26,320 nt of DNA from DASZMJ01 sp035551935 (GCA_035551935.1 DASZMJ010000216.1:1-26320); one strand, 5' to 3'. Shown: positions 18,140-25,721, counted from the first letter of the stretch. Translations and numbers: made by a program. Notes: generated by a model not told the origin, from the letters alone.

Positions 18140-18946
18140 ATGCGGAAGAGCCGTTCGTTCTCCAGGATCTCCCTCGGCCTCGCGGCCATCCTCGCGATGG
18201 CCGCGACGGCACCCGGCGACGAGCCGAAGGCGAAGGCGAAGAAGGCCGACCCGTTGCAGCCGGCGCGGGACCGGATGGTGCAGCGCCACCTGGCCGAGCG
18301 CGGGATCAAGGACCCGAAGGTCCTCGAGGCGTTCCGGACCGTGCCCAGGCACCTGTTCGTGCCGCCCGAGGCGCGGCGGCTGTCGTACGAGGACGAGTCG
18401 ATCCCGATCGGCGAGAAGCAGACGATCACCCCGCCGTACGACGTCGCCTTCATGACCGAGTCGCTCCACCTGAAGCCCACCGACCGCGTCTACGAGGTCG
18501 GCACCGGCTCGGGCTACCAGGCGTCGATCCTGTCGCGGATCGCCAAGGAGGTGTACTCCGTCGAGATCCACGCCCCCTTGAGCGAGCGGGCGACGAAACT
18601 CATCAAGGAGCTGGGATACAACAACGTCCACACCCGGGTCGGCGACGGCTACGAGGGCTGGCCCGACGCGGCGCCGTTCGACGCGGTGATCGTCACCTGC
18701 GCGCCGGAGAAGATCCCGCCGCCCCTGGTCGCGCAATTGAAGGAGGGGGGCCGGATGGTGATCCCCCTCGGCGACCGCTTCAACCAGGCCGTCTACTACT
18801 ACGAGAAGCACAACGGCAAGCTGACCAAGCCCGAGAAGCTGCTGCCGACGCTGTTCGTGCCCATGACCGGCCGTGCCCAGCGCGAGGCGGCCGAGGAGCG
18901 CGCGAAGAAGGCCAAGGCATCGAAGGACAAGGGGGCGAAGCCGTGA
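18140..18946 (+). CDS. pcm: Protein-L-isoaspartate O-methyltransferase family, exported form
   Basis: 268 residues. ATG 18140 has GGGGAGG about eight bases upstream. The family repairs isoaspartyl residues in proteins using SAM. Matching motifs are EKQTITPPYDVAFM (92-105, the family's GQTIS-PY block), EVGTGSGYQAS (119-129, motif I), VYSVEI (138-143), the GDGYEGWPDAAPFDAVIVT region, and EGGRMVIPLGD. Unlike the usual cytoplasmic enzyme, it starts with a basic hydrophobic segment (1-24) resembling a signal peptide, and it ends in a Lys/Ala-rich tail. Export is inferred. SAM is not expected outside the cytoplasm, so location or activity is puzzling. Its stop codon overlaps the GTG start of the next gene. 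Confidence 0.88.
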   Translation: MRKSRSFSRISLGLAAILAMAATAPGDEPKAKAKKADPLQPARDRMVQRHLAERGIKDPKVLEAFRTVPRHLFVPPEARRLSYEDESIPIGEKQTITPPYDVAFMTESLHLKPTDRVYEVGTGSGYQASILSRIAKEVYSVEIHAPLSERATKLIKELGYNNVHTRVGDGYEGWPDAAPFDAVIVTCAPEKIPPPLVAQLKEGGRMVIPLGDRFNQAVYYYEKHNGKLTKPEKLLPTLFVPMTGRAQREAAEERAKKAKASKDKGAKP

Positions 18947-21873
18947 CGACGGACGGCCGCGGTCGGGGTCGGGTCGGTGGCGTCGCGGCGGCCGTCCTGA
19001 TGCTCGGGGTGCTTGCGCCCGGGCCCGCGCGGGGGCAGGACGAGAGCCTCATCACGCGCCCCGGGCCGAAGCCGCTGGAGACGTTCGAGGACGACGAGGA
19101 CGGCGACGGCATCCCCGACGGCTGGTACAACCTCCGCGACGCGAAGGTCGTCAAGGGGGGGATGGTCGGCAAGGGGAAGTGCCTCCGGTTCGAGACCGAC
19201 CGGCCGTCCCGCGGCGCGCGCGCCAGCCGGGCCTTCGGCGTCGACGGCCGCAAGACCGGGGCGATGATCATGGGCCTCTGGGTCCGCGTCGAGAAGACCC
19301 ACTCGGGCGAGCGGATGGGCGAGGACCCCGGCCTCCTGCTCAACATGTACGACGAGGAGTTGATCCCGATCGCGCAGGCCAATCTCGGCCCGTGGACGAC
19401 CGAGTCGATCGGCGACGACTGGGTCCGCGTCGCCAAGCGGATCGCCGTCCCCCCGCGGGCTCGCGACGCGATCTTCTCGATCGGCCTGCTCGGCGCCACC
19501 GGGGTCCTGGAGGTCGACGGCCTGACCGTCGACTTGATCCCTGTCGACGAGCCGCCGACGCGCGAGCTGGTCCTCAACGGCGGCTTCGAGCTGGGCGACC
19601 CGTCGCCGGCGAGCTGGTCGCTGGAGAAGGCGAAGCGGACGCACCCGGGCCGCAACTCCGACTCGGCCGTCGAGCTGCGGCGGTTCAACTCCCGCGCCCT
19701 GACGACGCTCGGCCTGCCGGTCGATCGGCTCGGGTCGCTGGACATCTCGGCGACGGTCCGCGCCAACGGCCTCCGCGCGGCCGGCGGCGCGGGCCTGCGC
19801 GTCTTCTTCCTCGACGCCGAGGGCCAGCCCCTGATCAACATGGAGCGCGGGGTGAGCGCCTTGCGCTGGGGGGATTCGTTCGCCTGGCGCACCGAACGCG
19901 CCCGGGTCAACGTCCCCGGCGGCGCCGCCAGGGCGATCCTCCAGCTCGAGAAGGAGGACGGCAACGGCTTCGTGACGGTCGACGACGTGAAGGTCGTGGC
20001 CACCGACCGCGCGGCCGGCACGTGGCGGCCGTATCACGTGGCCGACGACGCCGAGCTCTGGCGGCCGTTCCAGGCCGCCGAGGCGATCGAGCCGGGGAGC
20101 GCCCTCGACGGCGCGGCCCTCCTCGACGCGCCGGCCGGCAAGCACGGCCGGGTGGTCGTCCGCGACGGCCACCTCGCGTTCGAGAAGGGGGGCCGGGCGC
20201 GGTTCTTCGGGGTCACGCTCTTGCCGAAGGTCGCGTTCGACGAGCCGGCCAAGGCCGACGCCCTCGCCGATCGCCTGGCGCGCTCGGGCGTCAACCTCGT
20301 CCGCCTCGGCGACCTCGACGCGCCGCTCGGCCCGGCCTGGAGCCTCTTCGACGACGCCCGCGACGACACCAGGGGCTTCGACCCCGTCGCGCTCGACCGG
20401 CTCGACCACCTGATCGCGGCGCTCAAGGCGCGGGGCATCTACGTCGCCGTCGAGCTCGCGAGCCAGCGGCGGTTCCGGGCCGGCGACGGCCTCAAGGCAC
20501 TCGGGCCCTTGCCCCCCGGCGGCGGCGCCGCCGCGGCCTTCGACCCCGACGTCCGCGACCGCGCCCTCGAGGCCGCGCAGGCGCTGCTCGGCCACGTCAA
20601 CGCCGAGACCCACCTGGCCCTCCGCGACGACCCGGCGCTGGCCTGGGTCACGCTCGCCGGGGAGCTGTCGCTGTTCGACCATTCCTCCCTGACCGTCGAG
20701 GCGGGCAACGAGCTGCGACGCCGCGCGCAGGCCATCGGCAGCCGGTCGTCGAGCCCGAAGTTCTGGCAAGCGCTCGAGACGTCGCAGTGGCAGGCGATGG
20801 CCGAGGCGTTGCGGAAGGACGGCCTGAAGGCGCCGATCGCGGGGTGCTCGCACTGGCATCGCGAGCCGGAATTCGCCGCGAGCCTCGGGGCGCCGGGGCT
20901 CTCGTTGATCGACGACCGCCTCTTCTGGAACCCGTTCACCGTCCGCCCGTTCGCGGATGCAACCCATCGCTCGTTGCTCTGGGACCCCGACGACAGCCTC
21001 GTCGCCGACGTCGACCGCAAGCGTCGCGCCGCCGACCCGGACTACGACCGCCGACACCGCCCGAGCCTCGCCTACGTCGCCGGCCAGTTCTGCGACCTGA
21101 CCCACTCCTGGGCCACGCCCTTCGACGGCGGCGAGCTGCTGCTGGCCGCGTTGACGGCGCGGCTCGACGACTGGGACGGCCTCGTCCGCCGCGGGGTCGC
21201 GCCGCATCCGGTGGTCTGGGGGAGCGGGTCGGCGGGGACCGGCGGGGGGACTGACCTCTTCGTCTTCCCCGAGGCGATCAACGGCGACCCGCAGGTCTTC
21301 GCGCTCCTCCCCCACGCCTCGACGCTCGTCCTGCGCGGGCCCGACCCGATCGCCAGGGGGCTCCGCGCCCCGGGCAACCGCGATCGGGACCGGGGCACGG
21401 CCATCCCCGGCTGGGACCCGTCGCGGGGGCGGCTGGTGATCGACACGCCGCACACCCAGGGGCTCGTCGGCTGGCCCGGCGGCGTGCCGGCCGACTGTGC
21501 CGACCTGAACGTCGACGTGCTCTCGACGACCGAACGCCCCTTCGCCGTCGTCGTCGCCAGCGCCCTCGGCTCGGCGCCGATCGCGCGATCGAGCCGGATC
21601 CTGGTCACGGCCGTCGCGCGGTTCCAGCCGACCGGGTTCGCCTGGAACGACTCGAACCGGGTCGACGTCGCCGACTCCGGCCGCCGGCCGTTGCTCCAGG
21701 AGCCGGTCCGCGCCCGTGTCGTCTGGAAGCACTCCGGGCGGGTCCGCGCCTTCGCCCTCGATTCCGCCGGCAAGCGCGTCGCCGAGGCCCCCTTGACCTC
21801 GGTCCGCGGCGGCGTGCGGCTCGACATCGACGGCAGCGTCGGCGGCGTGCACTGGGAGCTCGTCGCCGAATGA
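18943..21873 (+). CDS. Large secreted glycoside-hydrolase-like protein with beta-sandwich N-terminal domains
   Basis: 976 residues from GTG 18943, which overlaps the upstream TGA (GTGA) and has GGGGGCGAAG before it, so translation is probably coupled. A signal peptide (about 1-31, ending PARGQ) is followed by an acidic DDEDGDGIPDGW calcium-loop motif (50-61). Two carbohydrate-binding-like beta-sandwich regions follow (about 65-200 and 208-355; LVLNGGFELGDPSPASW opens the second). Residues about 408-800 resemble a clan GH-A TIM barrel: GRARFFGVTLLP, ARSGVNLVRLGDLDAP, LIAALKARGIYVAVEL, LAWVTLAGELSLFD (E574, candidate acid/base) and PGLSLIDDRLFWNPF. The usual NE pair is AGE here. A polysaccharide substrate is inferred; the exact family cannot be named. 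Confidence 0.75.
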   Translation: MTTDGRGRGRVGGVAAAVLMLGVLAPGPARGQDESLITRPGPKPLETFEDDEDGDGIPDGWYNLRDAKVVKGGMVGKGKCLRFETDRPSRGARASRAFGVDGRKTGAMIMGLWVRVEKTHSGERMGEDPGLLLNMYDEELIPIAQANLGPWTTESIGDDWVRVAKRIAVPPRARDAIFSIGLLGATGVLEVDGLTVDLIPVDEPPTRELVLNGGFELGDPSPASWSLEKAKRTHPGRNSDSAVELRRFNSRALTTLGLPVDRLGSLDISATVRANGLRAAGGAGLRVFFLDAEGQPLINMERGVSALRWGDSFAWRTERARVNVPGGAARAILQLEKEDGNGFVTVDDVKVVATDRAAGTWRPYHVADDAELWRPFQAAEAIEPGSALDGAALLDAPAGKHGRVVVRDGHLAFEKGGRARFFGVTLLPKVAFDEPAKADALADRLARSGVNLVRLGDLDAPLGPAWSLFDDARDDTRGFDPVALDRLDHLIAALKARGIYVAVELASQRRFRAGDGLKALGPLPPGGGAAAAFDPDVRDRALEAAQALLGHVNAETHLALRDDPALAWVTLAGELSLFDHSSLTVEAGNELRRRAQAIGSRSSSPKFWQALETSQWQAMAEALRKDGLKAPIAGCSHWHREPEFAASLGAPGLSLIDDRLFWNPFTVRPFADATHRSLLWDPDDSLVADVDRKRRAADPDYDRRHRPSLAYVAGQFCDLTHSWATPFDGGELLLAALTARLDDWDGLVRRGVAPHPVVWGSGSAGTGGGTDLFVFPEAINGDPQVFALLPHASTLVLRGPDPIARGLRAPGNRDRDRGTAIPGWDPSRGRLVIDTPHTQGLVGWPGGVPADCADLNVDVLSTTERPFAVVVASALGSAPIARSSRILVTAVARFQPTGFAWNDSNRVDVADSGRRPLLQEPVRARVVWKHSGRVRAFALDSAGKRVAEAPLTSVRGGVRLDIDGSVGGVHWELVAE

Positions 21874-21920
21874 TCTGATCCGAACCCGGGGATCATCCCG
21901 AATCGCGTGAATGAACCACT

Positions 21921-21993
21921 CTTCGTCGGGTCCGCTCTTGCGGACCTCTTCCATCATAGGAAGAAGAGGTCCGCAAGAGCGGACCCTACGAAG
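21921..21993. repeat. GTAG/GTCG-headed REP-like inverted pair between convergent genes
   Basis: Arms 21921-21951 and 21963-21993 are 31-bp reverse complements with one mismatch (21927/21987) and an 11-base loop. Each arm holds a 7-bp mini-hairpin GGTCCGC-TCTT-GCGGACC (21929-21946). The right arm has an intact outer GTAG (complement of 21986-21989), and the mismatch makes the left head GTCG (21925-21928). It sits between convergent genes and could end transcription from both sides. Confidence 0.92.
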
Positions 21994-22018
21994 GACCAGC
22001 CTTCCGGACGTTCCCGTA

Positions 22019-22477
22019 TCAGGCTCGCGCAGCGGACCGGCGGCCGGGCCGGGCGACGGCGGGGACGTCGTCGTCGTCGGTGTAGAACTCGAGGAACTCC
22101 TGGCCGGCGAAGTAGTCGGCCATCGCGCGGCGGACCGTGCGGAGCTGCTCGAGGAACTGGGCATACTGCTGGATCAGTTTGCGGCGGCGCTCGGGGCTCA
22201 GCGCGAGGATGTCATGGTAGTAGCGCTCGCCGGTCTGCGAGTCGCGGAAGCTCCAGAGCCGCTTGATCCGGAGGCCGCTCTCCTCGTCCTCGAACATGAG
22301 CATCCGAGCATACTGGCGCGCCTTCATCTTCTTGGCGAAGGCGATCAGCTCGGCGTTCGACTCGTAGCCGCCGTGGCGGTCGATCCAGCGGACGATGCGG
22401 TCGGTGGTCAGCTTCGGCCCCTCGGCGGCGCAGAGCTCCTTGATGCTCGACACGATCTCGGCCGGTCCCATCGCCAT
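22019..22477 (-). CDS. Conserved-looking protein of unknown function
   Basis: 152 residues from ATG 22477, chosen because GGGGGGCG lies about seven bases upstream. The frame continues open to 22636, but that part is Arg-rich and lacks a ribosome site. No family was recognised. It looks like a compact, soluble, mostly helical and charged protein: IVSSIKELCAAEGPKL, a WIDRHGGYES turn, then AELIAFAKKMKARQYARMLM. A D-E-E-S-G turn and a long helix (SPERRRKLIQQYAQFLEQLR) follow, ending in an acidic DDDD patch and a basic tail. There is no signal or membrane segment. It may be transcribed separately from the gene upstream, because a strong hairpin lies between them. Confidence 0.72.
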   Translation of the reverse strand: MAMGPAEIVSSIKELCAAEGPKLTTDRIVRWIDRHGGYESNAELIAFAKKMKARQYARMLMFEDEESGLRIKRLWSFRDSQTGERYYHDILALSPERRRKLIQQYAQFLEQLRTVRRAMADYFAGQEFLEFYTDDDDVPAVARPGRRSAARA

Positions 22478-22611
22478 CGGCTCGCCCCCCAAACCCTTGC
22501 CGGCGCGGGGTTTCACGCCCGTCGCCGCATGACCTCGCAGGAATCCTATCCTGCGCCGGCGGGGCTGTCGATGGACTGTCGTACAAAGATCCAGGTTTTC
22601 ACGCGGCGTCG

Positions 22612-22638
22612 TCGTCAGGATCGTCACAATCGTCATGT
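22612..22638 (-). promoter_or_regulatory. Three 9-bp-phased TGACGA direct repeats upstream of the 152-residue gene
   Basis: On the minus strand TGACGA occurs three times at exact 9-base spacing (plus-strand TCGTCA at 22612, 22621 and 22630), about 135-160 bases upstream of the start at 22477. Phased direct repeats often bind regulators, but this spacing is not diagnostic and chance is possible in such GC-rich sequence. Confidence 0.25.
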
Positions 22639-22675
22639 TTGTCGGCCGGGATCGCGAGTCGAGCGGGGCGCGCGA

Positions 22676-22720
22676 CCGAGCCCATGCCGGGCGTGTTCCA
22701 CACGCCCGGCATGGGCTCGG
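22676..22720. terminator. Perfect 21-bp hairpin, likely terminator of the Spy-like gene
   Basis: Arms 22676-22696 and 22700-22720 are exact reverse complements (CCGAGCCCATGCCGGGCGTG plus one T) with a three-base loop. It begins 24 bases after the stop codon of the minus-strand gene at 22745-23404 and lies upstream of the next minus-strand gene. It is very GC-rich with no T-run, so termination is inferred from position and stability only. Confidence 0.65.
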
Positions 22721-22744
22721 GTCGGCCCTCGGGTCGGGCGCCGA

Positions 22745-23404
22745 TCAGTTGTTGCGCTGGGGCGGGGGCTCGGGCTTGTAGGTGAAGGGCGAGCCGATCA
22801 TATCCTTCCAGGTCGCCTTCTGGTCGTCGTTGAGGACGGCGGCGGACTTGGTCATGGTCTCCTTGTTCAGCTCGGTCATCTTCTTCATCGTCCCCTCGCG
22901 GTCGTTCTGGAAGCCCGGGATGAGCTCGCGCCGCTGGGCCATGGCGTTATCGTTGATGTCCTTGAGCTTGGCCTTCTGGTCGGCGGTCAGCTTGAGCTTG
23001 TCCTGGACCTTCGGGTCGGCGAGGGCCTGGGCGCCGCGGACCTGGAGCTCGACCTGGTCGAACCGCTTGACCTGGTCGGGCTTGAGGATGTTGGCCAGCG
23101 ACTTGCGCATCTCGTCGTTGACCTCGCGGCGGGCCGCCTGGCCCTTCTCGCCGCGGCGGTCTTCCTGCGAGAGGCCGCTGGTCTTCTCCTGCATCTTGGT
23201 GCGGGTCTCGGCGGCCAGGGCGTTGAGCTTCTCGACCTGGGCCGAGTCGGCCTTGATCTCTTCCTGGACCGACTTGTTGGTCAGCAGCATGGCGCCGCCG
23301 CCCATCATGCCGCCGAAGCCGCCGCCGGGGCGTTGCGCGAGGGCGGGGCTGGTGATCAGGGCCAGCGCGCCGAGGGTCAGGGCCGTCTTCGTGAGGCGTC
23401 GCAT
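22745..23404 (-). CDS. Spy/LTXXQ-like secreted helical protein
   Basis: 219 residues from ATG 23404, with GGAG about nine bases upstream; an in-frame GTG at 23419 is less likely. A clear signal peptide (1-23, cleavage after ALA) is followed by a Gly/Met-rich linker (27-39). Charged amphipathic helices with three LxxxQ motifs come next: L107-K-P-D-Q, L139-T-A-D-Q and L191-N-D-D-Q. These resemble the LTXXQ signature of the CpxP/Spy periplasmic chaperone family, whose members buffer unfolded proteins or metals. The tail is Pro/Gln/Asn-rich. Planctomycetes carry many such proteins; the exact role here is unknown. Confidence 0.8.
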   Translation of the reverse strand: MRRLTKTALTLGALALITSPALAQRPGGGFGGMMGGGAMLLTNKSVQEEIKADSAQVEKLNALAAETRTKMQEKTSGLSQEDRRGEKGQAARREVNDEMRKSLANILKPDQVKRFDQVELQVRGAQALADPKVQDKLKLTADQKAKLKDINDNAMAQRRELIPGFQNDREGTMKKMTELNKETMTKSAAVLNDDQKATWKDMIGSPFTYKPEPPPQRNN

Positions 23405-23784
23405 CGCATCGGTCTCCACAACGGGTGTCGGAACGGGGACAATTCGACCACCGAACGGGCATCCCCCCGCGTCGCGCGGGCCATCCTCGCACTCCTTCGA
23501 CGGGCGCGGCGTCCATGCCGGCGGCGCGAACGACGACCCGAGACGCGGGGGTTTACTTTGGAGTCAGCGACAACCGCCCGATCCGTGGCGGTGTTTCACC
23601 CGTTTTTTGTTGTCCCGTCGGCGCCGGCGCAAGGCCGTCGATGGGGACACCCGTCTCGATTCCGAGCGCATGCCCCGCCCGAGCCTCGTGTCGCTTCGCG
23701 ACCGGGACACCAAAAACACCTCGTCCCGGCCACCCGCGTTCGGGCCACCCCGCGGGGAGCATCTATGACAACTGTCGATATTTG
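23405..23784. other. Intergenic region with a dispersed repeat copy
   Basis: These 380 bases lie upstream of the Spy-like gene and downstream of the HExxH/82-residue gene pair. They contain repeat copy 1 (23625-23744) and a T-run (CGTTTTTTGTTG, 23601-23612). Short frames across the repeat give Arg/Pro-rich products and were rejected. Confidence 0.5.
23625..23744 (+). repeat. Dispersed repeat, copy 1
   Basis: It aligns with 25579-25694. Shared blocks are GTCGATGGGGA, CCGTCTCGA.TCCGAGC, TGTCGCTTCGCGACCGGGAC and GTCCCGGCCACCCGCG. The CCGGGAC/GTCCCGG stem (23702-23708 with 23723-23729) is conserved, while the loop differs from copy 2. Confidence 0.8.
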
Positions 23785-24033
23785 CTATGTCCCCGTTTCC
23801 CTCTGTCCGCGACGGCCCCGACGTGTGGGGGGGTCGGTCGGTGTCGCCCGCTCGGGCGGCGGACCGACCCCGCCCTCGGCCGGGCCCACCACCGCGCCGG
23901 GTGCCGACGCGCGGCCCAGGAAGCGGCGGAGCGACTCCGGGACCGCGCCCCGCTCGGATCGCAGGGCCGCCCCGCCCGCCAGGGCCGCCTCCAACTCCTC
24001 CCGGACCTCGCTCAACGTCTTACGGCCCATCAT
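23785..24033 (-). CDS. Small 82-residue protein, coupled to the HExxH gene
   Basis: 82 residues. Its ATG overlaps the stop of the upstream gene (ATGA, 24030-24033), so the two are almost certainly translated together. The first half looks like real protein: an amphipathic helix (TLSEVREELEAALAGGAAL) and a second one (VPESLRRFLGR). The second half is Gly/Pro/Arg-rich and probably disordered. No family was recognised. A small partner next to an ImmA/IrrE-like peptidase could be a substrate, inhibitor or antitoxin-like protein, but nothing in the sequence proves this. Confidence 0.55.
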   Translation of the reverse strand: MMGRKTLSEVREELEAALAGGAALRSERGAVPESLRRFLGRASAPGAVVGPAEGGVGPPPERATPTDPPTRRGRRGQRETGT

Positions 24034-24521
24034 GACAGCCGACTCCCCAACTCGTCCCAGAGTTCCGCGACCAGTCGCACCGCCGCCTCGGGGGCGGCGC
24101 CCCCGGCCAGCACCTCCGCGGTCGCCTTCGCGACCAGGGCATCCCGATCCGGCCCCGCGCCCAGCGCCATCGCCCCGAGTAGCGACGCCAGGACCTCCTC
24201 GGCCGCCAGGGAGACCCCGGCCAGGTGGGCCGACAGCCGCGGATGCCGTGCCAGCAGTTGATGCCCTCGCTCGTGCGCGATGATGGCCCGGAGCGAGAAG
24301 TCCTCCGGGTCGGCGTCGCGGTCGAACGCCTCGGCGTAGACCATCAGGATGTCCCCCTTGTCGCCGACTCCGCGGCCGTATTGCGCCCCGCCCGACTGAC
24401 TGGCGATGTGGCGATACTCGACGCGGCCGACGAACCCGACGTCGCCTGCGAGCCGCCGCGCCCGGGCTCGGCGGCGACGTAGTTCGGCGACGCTGAGCGG
24501 CTTGGGCGACTGCGACGACAT
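24030..24521 (-). CDS. ImmA/IrrE-like HExxH zinc metallopeptidase-type protein
   Basis: 163 residues from ATG 24521, with AGGATGG about seven bases upstream. The central segment AIIAHERGHQLLARH holds the zinc motif H83-E84-R85-G86-H87. About 20 residues later, AAEEVLASLLGAMAL supplies a glutamate (E108 or E109) where ImmA/IrrE gluzincins place the third ligand. The N-terminus is basic (VAELRRRRARARRLAG). ILMVYAEAFDRDADPEDFSL, before the motif, resembles the edge strand and helix of such peptidases. There is no signal peptide, so it is probably cytoplasmic. Family members cleave repressors or act beside toxin genes; here the only partner is the overlapping 82-residue gene. The fold call is motif-based. 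Confidence 0.68.
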   Translation of the reverse strand: MSSQSPKPLSVAELRRRRARARRLAGDVGFVGRVEYRHIASQSGGAQYGRGVGDKGDILMVYAEAFDRDADPEDFSLRAIIAHERGHQLLARHPRLSAHLAGVSLAAEEVLASLLGAMALGAGPDRDALVAKATAEVLAGGAAPEAAVRLVAELWDELGSRLS

Positions 24522-24603
24522 CCCGCCATCCTACCCGAACCGCCGGGCTCCGACACCGTCCTCCCTCCGCCTAACTCAAGTGCTCAGGGGAAGGCTTAAG
24601 GGG

Positions 24604-24651
24604 ACATTATCATTTTATGAACATATTTGAGTGATATTGTCATTTTATAAA
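24604..24651 (+). repeat. Imperfect 18-bp direct repeats in the A/T-rich island
   Basis: ACATTATCATTTTATGAA (24604-24621) and ATATTGTCATTTTATAAA (24634-24651) match at 15 of 18 positions, with start points 30 bases apart. They are followed by a run of TA dinucleotides. They could be an insertion-sequence end remnant, a regulator site or an origin-like A/T tract; no transposase is present nearby. Confidence 0.55.
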
Positions 24652-24753
24652 TTATAATATATATATCAGTTCATATAAAAACATTACCTGAATCTCTTCG
24701 AGAAAGAAGAACGTCCCGAATGGCATCGACCCCAGCCTTTCGGCGCCATCCGG

Positions 24754-24791
24754 CGAGCTGGAGTCGGCACGACCCCAGCCACCCGCCCGCC
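24754..24791 (+). repeat. Dispersed repeat, copy 3 (partial)
   Basis: GCGAGCTGGAGTCGGCACGA followed by CCCCAGCCACCCGCCCGCC closely matches the 3' part of copy 2 (25684-25721). Only this tail portion of the repeat is present here. Confidence 0.7.
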
Positions 24792-24872
24792 GAGAGAATT
24801 CGTTTGTAAGTGCCCGCCCGCTCGCTTACGATCGCGGCCGGTCGTCAACCTTCACCCGTAGGGGTCACGTCC

Positions 24873-25316
24873 ATGACTCGCACCATCCGCAGGGCCGGCA
24901 TCGGCCTGATGGCCCTGGCCGCATTCGTCCTCAGCCCCCGCGCCGACGACAAAGCCAAGCCGGTCGAAGGGGCCTGGAAGCAGGTCGAGCAGAAGAACGG
25001 CGACGCCCAGGATTATGTGAAACCCCCCGACGGCGTGGAGATGACCGACTGCATCGTCGGCGGGCGGTTCATCTGGACCGTCGTCCAGAACGGGAAAGTC
25101 GTGGGCGTCGCCGGGGGGCGCTACAAGTCCGAGAAGGACAAGTTCACCGAGATCATCGAGTACGTGAGCGGCCCGGGGGTCCCCGAATCCTTCGTGGGCA
25201 ATTCGTTCGTATTCACGGTCAAGGTGGAGGGGGACACCATGACCAAGGTCGGGACGATCAAGGTCAACGGGCAGGACTTCAAGATCGATGAGAAATGGGA
25301 GCGCCACAAACCCTAG
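24873..25316 (+). CDS. Secreted lipocalin-like small protein
   Basis: 147 residues from ATG 24873, with AGGGG about nine bases upstream. A signal peptide (about 1-24) is followed by a likely beta-rich domain opening with VEGAWKQVEQKNGD. Alternating strands follow: GGRFIWTVVQNGKVVGVAGG, KFTEIIEYVS, SFVFTVKVEGDTMTKVG and FKIDEKWERH. The GxW start and the final EKWER strand resemble DUF4488/lipocalin-like domains, which are abundant as small secreted proteins in planctomycetes. It probably binds a small ligand or forms part of the envelope; no ligand can be named. It ends 27 bases before a 14-bp inverted repeat. Confidence 0.75.
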   Translation: MTRTIRRAGIGLMALAAFVLSPRADDKAKPVEGAWKQVEQKNGDAQDYVKPPDGVEMTDCIVGGRFIWTVVQNGKVVGVAGGRYKSEKDKFTEIIEYVSGPGVPESFVGNSFVFTVKVEGDTMTKVGTIKVNGQDFKIDEKWERHKP

Positions 25317-25342
25317 ACCGACGACCGCCGATCGCCCCGTCC

Positions 25343-25408
25343 GCTCGCAACCGGGGTCTCGGCCACGCCCCCCCGACCTCTTGCGGCTGCGCCGCCCCGG
25401 TTGCGAGC
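25343..25408. repeat. 14-bp inverted repeat after the lipocalin-like gene
   Basis: GCTCGCAACCGGGG (25343-25356) and CCCCGGTTGCGAGC (25395-25408) are exact reverse complements with a 38-base loop. Its position after a stop codon allows a terminator role; it has no GTAG head. Confidence 0.85.
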
Positions 25409-25578
25409 AACCATCCCTTTCAACATTTACTGTCTTCTGGATTGAGAAGGCGATACGTCGAATAATGATGACGATCTTTGCCGGACGCGCGAGGGGGCGG
25501 AGGCTTCTTCGGACCACGGGGTGTTTGTGCATTCCCGCCGTCCGCACCTGCGACGCCACCAACGTCCCGGCGGCGAAG

Positions 25579-25721
25579 CCGCAAGAGGTCGATGGGGATC
25601 GACCGTCTCGACTCCGAGCCGACACTTCGACCGAGCATCTTGTCGCTTCGCGACCGGGACAACAAAAGTTGTCCCGGCCACCCGCGAACTGGGGTCGAGA
25701 CGACCCCAGCCACCCGCCCGC
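25579..25721 (+). repeat. Dispersed repeat, copy 2, with two perfect hairpins
   Basis: It aligns with copy 1 (23625-23744) over its first 116 bases and with copy 3 (24754-24791) at its end. Hairpin one is CCGGGACAAC-AAAA-GTTGTCCCGG (25654-25677, 10-bp stem). Hairpin two is CTGGGGTCG-AGA-CGACCCCAG (25689-25709, 9-bp stem). Confidence 0.85.

Larger units (their letters stand above)
24522..24872. other. Divergent intergenic region with A/T-rich island
   Basis: These 351 bases lie between the HExxH pair (-) and the lipocalin-like gene (+). An A/T-rich island at about 24585-24710 stands out; 24601-24660 is 20% GC by hand count. It contains two imperfect direct repeats. Repeat copy 3 follows at 24754-24791. 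No gene was found. Confidence 0.6.
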
